Part shown: one piece after another, positions 60,310 through 64,000 of the stretch
Numbering within the stretch: the first letter of the stretch is position 1
Layout of the letters: each line of letters begins with the position of its first letter
Origin: Nageia nagi
Taxonomy: Eukaryota > Pinophyta
Length of the DNA stretch: 64,000 bases
Assembly: GCA_050084985.1 (NCBI GenBank)
Contig: JBITNC010000001.1
Span: 140,306,001 to 140,370,000 of the forward strand
Direction: 5' to 3'
The notes under the pieces: model-generated
The model's input: only the letters and a program-made list of their open reading frames with translations
The model's database searches: none
Told to the model about the DNA's origin: nothing
Position numbers and translations under genes: made by a program

Positions 60310-60467
60310 ATTCTTTAAGAATGATGCATGTAAGAAAGGCAACCTAATGCAAAGTATACTTGAAGCAAGCTCATTCACTAGTACCGTGCAATTCTTTAAG
60401 AATGATGCATGTAAGAAAGGCAACCTAATGCAAAGTATACTTGAAGCAAGCTCATTCACTAGTACCG
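60310..60467. repeat. 81-bp perfect direct duplication
   Basis: Units 60310-60390 and 60391-60467 are identical over the shared length ('attctttaagaatgatgcat' to 'tcactagtaccgt'). The identity indicates a recent event. It lies upstream of the RAD17 Walker A exon, in probable intron. It produces a minus-strand 27-residue repeat that is not likely to be translated. Confidence 0.95.
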
Positions 60468-60536
60468 TATTTAGTGTAGCTCCTGTCTTAAGTTTCCCTA
60501 TCGTATAAATGTTATTAAAGCTTGTGTCTAACTTAC

Positions 60537-60585
60537 ATTTCCATCAAAGAGTAAAATGCACAGCATCTGTTTTGCTGAAATCCAT
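60537..60585 (-). CDS. Candidate RAD17 exon upstream of Walker A
   Basis: Bounded by acceptor 'gattactcccag' and donor AAT|GTAAGT. In the frame ending in phase 0, as the next exon needs, it reads WISAKQMLCILLFDGN after a split codon. RAD17 proteins have a helix and a variable loop at this place, so position and phase fit, but the residues are not diagnostic. It may be chance. Confidence 0.3.
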
Positions 60586-60599
60586 CTGGGAGTAATCAG

Positions 60600-61464
60600 C
60601 ATTTAACCAAATACAGAGTATTATTTAGGTCAAGATCCAGTTGAAATACAGAGCCTTGCTTTAAATACTACAATAGTCACAATAAGATCAACCTACAAAA
60701 ATATTATTAGTGGCCAATTCCATGCAATATACAATAGCTGCATGTCTTCCAAAGAACCTCTAAGCCACTCAATTTCTCTTCCCATTAATCACTAGAAGGG
60801 ATGATATGAAATATGAAAAATTGTGACTAGGAAAATATAAAGTGTTCCCCCTTTATACAAGCTATATAATCAGTATGCGAAAGAACAGAATACCTACACA
60901 GACGTCAATATATTGACAAAGCAAATTGATCTTAGAATATCACCATCGTTGTTATCCAGGGAGTCCTAAAGAGAAACAAAGTTAAATACGAGCAGCTTTC
61001 CCAACCTAAGGCCAAGTAACAAATGGGCCTAAATCTTTTAATGAAGAAAACAAGCTTGACAACACTCAAGAAATCATGTATTGCAGAAAATTAAAACATA
61101 TTCTTAACATAAATGAATGATGACGTAGACTCTGTAGACATGCAGCAGTAATGATTGTACAGAAGAAACAAAATGTGAATGAGATAACCTGCAAATGTAA
61201 ATGAAACCACTAATACTCCAAAATTGAAAGAAACATGTCAGTTGCAATGTCACAAATGTGAGACAGGCTTAATGTTAAGAGAAGATTCAAGCTTTTGTCA
61301 TCTACTCTGGCTCTCACTTGTAAGCAACAGTCTCTGGGTTGTTTCAGATGTTACATGGGCACATAGTCGAGGGCTATTTCAATGAGCTAAAAAAGAAAAA
61401 AAATTAAAGATTAATTGATAGCTCAAATAAGATAAATACTCCAGAAATCTCTCCTGATGCCTAC
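60600..61464. other. Probable RAD17 intron or 5' flank, no exon recognised
   Basis: Searched on the minus strand for the conserved KYKP-containing N-terminal block and for splice-bounded frames. Nothing convincing was found. One acceptor-like 'gtttctctttag' at about 60966-60977 precedes a short open run (DSLDNNDGDILRS) that could be chance. Confidence 0.4.
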
Positions 61465-61702
61465 CTGTCCCCTTAGAACAAGCTTACAATGTTCCAACTG
61501 CATTAGAAGCAGCAAGTCCAAAACCATGACATAATGTTTGTGAAACATATGCTCAGAGGCAATCCTCTAGTTCTCAAGGTCAAGACTGTCCCTTGACTTA
61601 TGAATGGGTAAATAGTGACGAGTGAGTCCATCCCTTACTTGAGAAACACAATCTAGAGCCATCACAATTTGTTCTTTCAATGGAGGACAACATTCAAATA
61701 CC
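61465..61702 (-). pseudogene. Exon-like coding remnant with one stop, unidentified
   Basis: Bounded by acceptor-like 'ggaatatctaaaag' and donor CAG|GTAGGC. It reads VFECCPPLKEQIVMALDCVS, then HYLPIHKSRDSLDLEN, a stop, and RIASEHMFHKHYVMVLDLLL to LVLRGQ. Composition and the single stop suggest a real but decayed exon. It is not a RAD17 block I recognise. Confidence 0.35.
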
Positions 61703-61744
61703 CTTTTAGATATTCCAAAGAAAAAACAAAACATAAGATGATAA

Positions 61745-62297
61745 ATGGATGGTGACTCGAACAAGGGACTGATAAGTCATGTCATAAAGAGAACTCGTAT
61801 GAAAAATTATTTTTGGGAGCTGATTTTCAAAGAGGGAGCTACCTTTGGAGGAAAGCACACAATTTGGTCATGGAGGATAGTGAAGGGAATGAAGGTGCCC
61901 ATTTTCCCTAGAAGCAACACATTACAATACTTTGCTTGTGAAGACTAAGATACTCTCTCCGCATTATGAAGATGAAAGGTCTTTAAGCAAGGCATAATTG
62001 AAGCTCCTGTGCATTGTTTTACATTATTTATCGTACCAAAAATTCAATGGACAACAACCATGGGAGAAAACTCATTTTGAGTGGCAAGCATCATTACAGT
62101 TACTAAAAGATAAGTTCATTGACATACTTTGAAGAAGCAAAAATTGTTGCCCGTCACAGAAGATAGGTTAGAAGACCAAATATTATTTAAGGGTTATGTT
62201 GTGACTAAAACACATGTCCCAAAATCCTGCAATTTTGAGGACCATCAATGCATCATGTATATACTTCGTTTTGTCGTCGTCTTGTCCACCCAAACTG
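61745..62297. other. Unassigned DNA left of the putative LTR
   Basis: Short plus-strand frames (61745-61948 and 62129-62335) include HFEWQASLQLLKDKFIDIL and RLEDQILFKG, words faintly like gypsy pol. They are too short and broken to assign. No polypurine tract precedes 62298. Confidence 0.35.
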
Positions 62298-62499
62298 TGT
62301 CACAAAGACCCGGATTCGTGGATAACTCTTCTTAGTTCAAGCCTTATTCTTCGTCTAGGATTAGTCATGTCAAGTTAGAAATTTCAAAATCCTCAAAAAT
62401 GGCTAAGTCTGGGAAGGATAAAAGTCGATCTTAGGTGAACTAGGGAGTCTAAGAAGAGTCGAGGCCAGATCAAAGCAAACTGGGCATCTCTAAGGGCTG

Positions 62500-63456
62500 G
62501 CGCATGATTTAAAAAGACAATTTTGTCTTTTCAAACCATGCGACCAAGCTTGGAGACCATCCAGATAGGAAGAGAGGCTCAAAGACGGAATCTAGGTACT
62601 TGCCCGTCCAGCGCATGCCTCCAGGAAACAAAATTTTGTCTTTTCCGAGCATGCGCCAAACACAAGAAGCAGATTGGAGCAAAGTGAAGCATGGAAAATC
62701 TAAGGCAAAGGCACAAGGCTAGCGCATGCTTCAAAAAGACAATCTTATCTTTTTGAACCATGCGACTTGGCCAGGAGGATGAGTTGAACAAGTTGGAAGG
62801 TCGGAGAGTGAACCATAGGCTCCCAGGAGGCTAGCGCATTCCTCAAAAAGACAAAATCTTGTCTTTTTGAACTATGTGCCAATCCTAGAAGGGCTTCTAG
62901 TTCGAGCGAAGGTGAAAATTTTGACAAGTCATGCACCCAAAAAACTCAAGACCAGCTCAAGCATACCCAGAGGAGCTAGCACATGATCTCAAAAGACAAG
63001 TTCTTGAATTTTTGAGGCATGCGCCAAGCCCAGAAAGTCTCCAAAATCCGAGAAAGACAAAAATTTGGCTAAGTCATGAGCACTTAAGAATCAAATTCCG
63101 GAAATTAAGCCATCTGGAGGCTAGTGCATGCTTCAAAAAGACAAAATCTTGTCTTTTTGAACCATGCGACCAGGCTGGATGGATAGGCAAGGCTAGCACA
63201 TGCCTCAAAAAGTCACAAACTTGACTTTTGGAAGCATGCACCAAGCTCACAGATTTCCCAGGTTGAGATGAAGGATCAAAATTGATAAGTCCAGCCGACA
63301 GAGAGACTAAAAATCAGGAGAAATCAAGTTACTGGGTGAGTTTCATGATCAAGGCAAGCAAGCATATAGGCAAGAGACCCAACGTTGGAGGCATATTCAT
63401 CCCTAGGGTTGGTGCATGGTTCAAAAAGTCATAATTTTGTCTTTTTTTTCATGCGC
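62500..63456. repeat. Array of eight imperfect palindromes (hairpin units)
   Basis: Each unit is about 43-47 bp: a (G/A)CGCATG-like left arm, CAAAAAGACAA, a short centre, TTGTCTTTTTG and a right arm CATGCGCC. Positions are about 62500-62542, 62611-62656, 62722-62764, 62834-62879, 62979-63024, 63124-63169, 63195-63241 and 63411-63456. Start spacing is 111, 111, 112, 145, 145, 71 and 216 bp. Both arms change together in places: units 4 and 6 keep complementary AAAAAGACAAAATC/TTGTCTTTTT, while unit 7 has AAAAAGTCACAAAC/TTGACTTTT. Confidence 0.9.
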
Positions 63457-63613
63457 CAAGCCAAATTGACCTTCAAAACCCAAACGTTTGGGCACGGGCG
63501 GCTTTGCATGAGTTTTTGGGCTAGCACACATCTTGAGGTCAGCCAGATGGATGATTAACATTGTGTCTATCTGTAATCCTAGCTAACTAGGGCAAGCTAG
63601 AAGCCAAATGGGC

Positions 63614-63621
63614 TATAAATA
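63614..63621 (+). promoter_or_regulatory. TATA box of the putative LTR
   Basis: TATAAATA, about 160 bp after the last palindrome and followed about 30 bp downstream by a C/T-rich stretch (63640-63690). Its place in the putative LTR mirrors the TATA boxes of the copia LTRs. Confidence 0.55.
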
Positions 63622-64000
63622 CAAGCCTAGGGACCTCATTTTCTCAAATTCAAAACTTTCTCCTCTTCTACTTTTGCACCAAGATAGCTGCAAATTGCAG
63701 ATTTTTGTGCTTGAACATCATCATTCGTGCATCCTAGGGCTTGCGCTAGCACTTGGGAGGCTAGCTATCACCACATGGGCATCTTCTCCACCTGGAAACC
63801 CACGCACAACCCTTGAGGAGCAACACTGCAAGCAAGAATACCATGACCTCCTCCAAGGGTAATTCAACCCCTAACTTCACTAGGGATCTCGAACGTTTGA
63901 AACAAGATTGCGTCATCTCCATTTGTGAGAGACAACGAGCCCTTCCCCAAGGGGTCAAATTCTCAAGGAACGGTTTTGCAAACCATCAGAGACACAAATT

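Larger units (their letters stand above)
62298..64000 (+). mobile_element. Probable long LTR, partial (runs off the window)
   Basis: Starts TGTCACAAAGACCCGGAT, a start common among plant Ty3/gypsy LTRs. It contains a hairpin array, then TATAAATA at 63614-63621 followed by a C/T-rich stretch like a transcription start region. There is no polypurine tract on the left, which fits a 5' LTR or a solo LTR rather than a 3' LTR. The second LTR, the right end and the target duplication are outside the window, so this is inferred from layout only. Confidence 0.5.

Noticed and set aside
60223-60459. 78-codon ORF with a 27-residue repeat
   Set aside because: It results from the 81-bp tandem duplication in probable intron; no coding evidence beyond openness.
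62500-63456. CRISPR array
   Set aside because: The units are palindromic and diverged, the spacing is irregular (71 to 216 bp), the spacers resemble one another in part, no cas gene is present, and the context is a plant genome.
1-64000. tRNA, rRNA, organellar insertions
   Set aside because: No segment showed tRNA box patterns with a foldable cloverleaf, rRNA-like conserved text, or plastid or mitochondrial genes on reading both strands.

Overview
The window looks like nuclear DNA of a seed plant with a large, repeat-rich genome. A conifer or other gymnosperm is my guess, from the AT-rich intergenic DNA, the many decayed retroelements, the kilobase-scale introns and the style of the LINEs; nothing here proves the taxon. 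I recognise one real host gene: a RAD17-type checkpoint clamp loader on the minus strand, eight exons between 47.8 and 60.2 kb. Its protein reads continuously, in phase and with consensus splice sites, from the Walker A motif to the C-terminal stop. The N-terminal exons were not found and probably lie beyond 64 kb.

Nearly everything else is layered mobile DNA. At 2.1-22.5 kb two direct copies of an unidentified ~2-kb repeat were each broken by an LTR element: a minus-strand Ty3/gypsy chromovirus (3181-9180, 410-bp LTRs, target duplication AAGAT/AAGAC) and a plus-strand Ty1/copia element (11088-19697, target duplication AAGTA). Copy 2 also holds a ~0.98-kb element with ~32-bp terminal inverted repeats (21119-22096); copy 1 gives the empty site. 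At 23.2-34.1 kb a plus-strand L1-type LINE is split by a 5.7-kb insertion full of direct and inverted repeats, including a 111-bp tandem array that stays open as a 37-residue repeat ORF. At 35.4-44.6 kb a Ty3/gypsy gag-protease remnant is split by a non-autonomous LTR element (36670-41918, target duplication ATATA) whose interior carries decayed ORFs of unknown kind. At 44.75-47.0 kb a second, minus-strand L1-type LINE abuts coding-like exons just downstream of RAD17.

A single 7.3-kb RAD17 intron (49525-56830) holds another LINE (minus strand, reverse transcriptase at 53.4-55.1 kb) and a plus-strand ORF1-like fragment. At 62.3-64.0 kb there is a probable long LTR, open at the window edge, carrying eight diverged hairpin units upstream of a TATA box.

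Most element ORFs are broken by stops and frameshifts, many of them explicable by C-to-T decay. The RAD17 exons are intact, as expected of a working gene that tolerates large intronic insertions. No tRNA, rRNA or CRISPR locus was found. Splice and element coordinates were counted by hand and may be off by a base or so.
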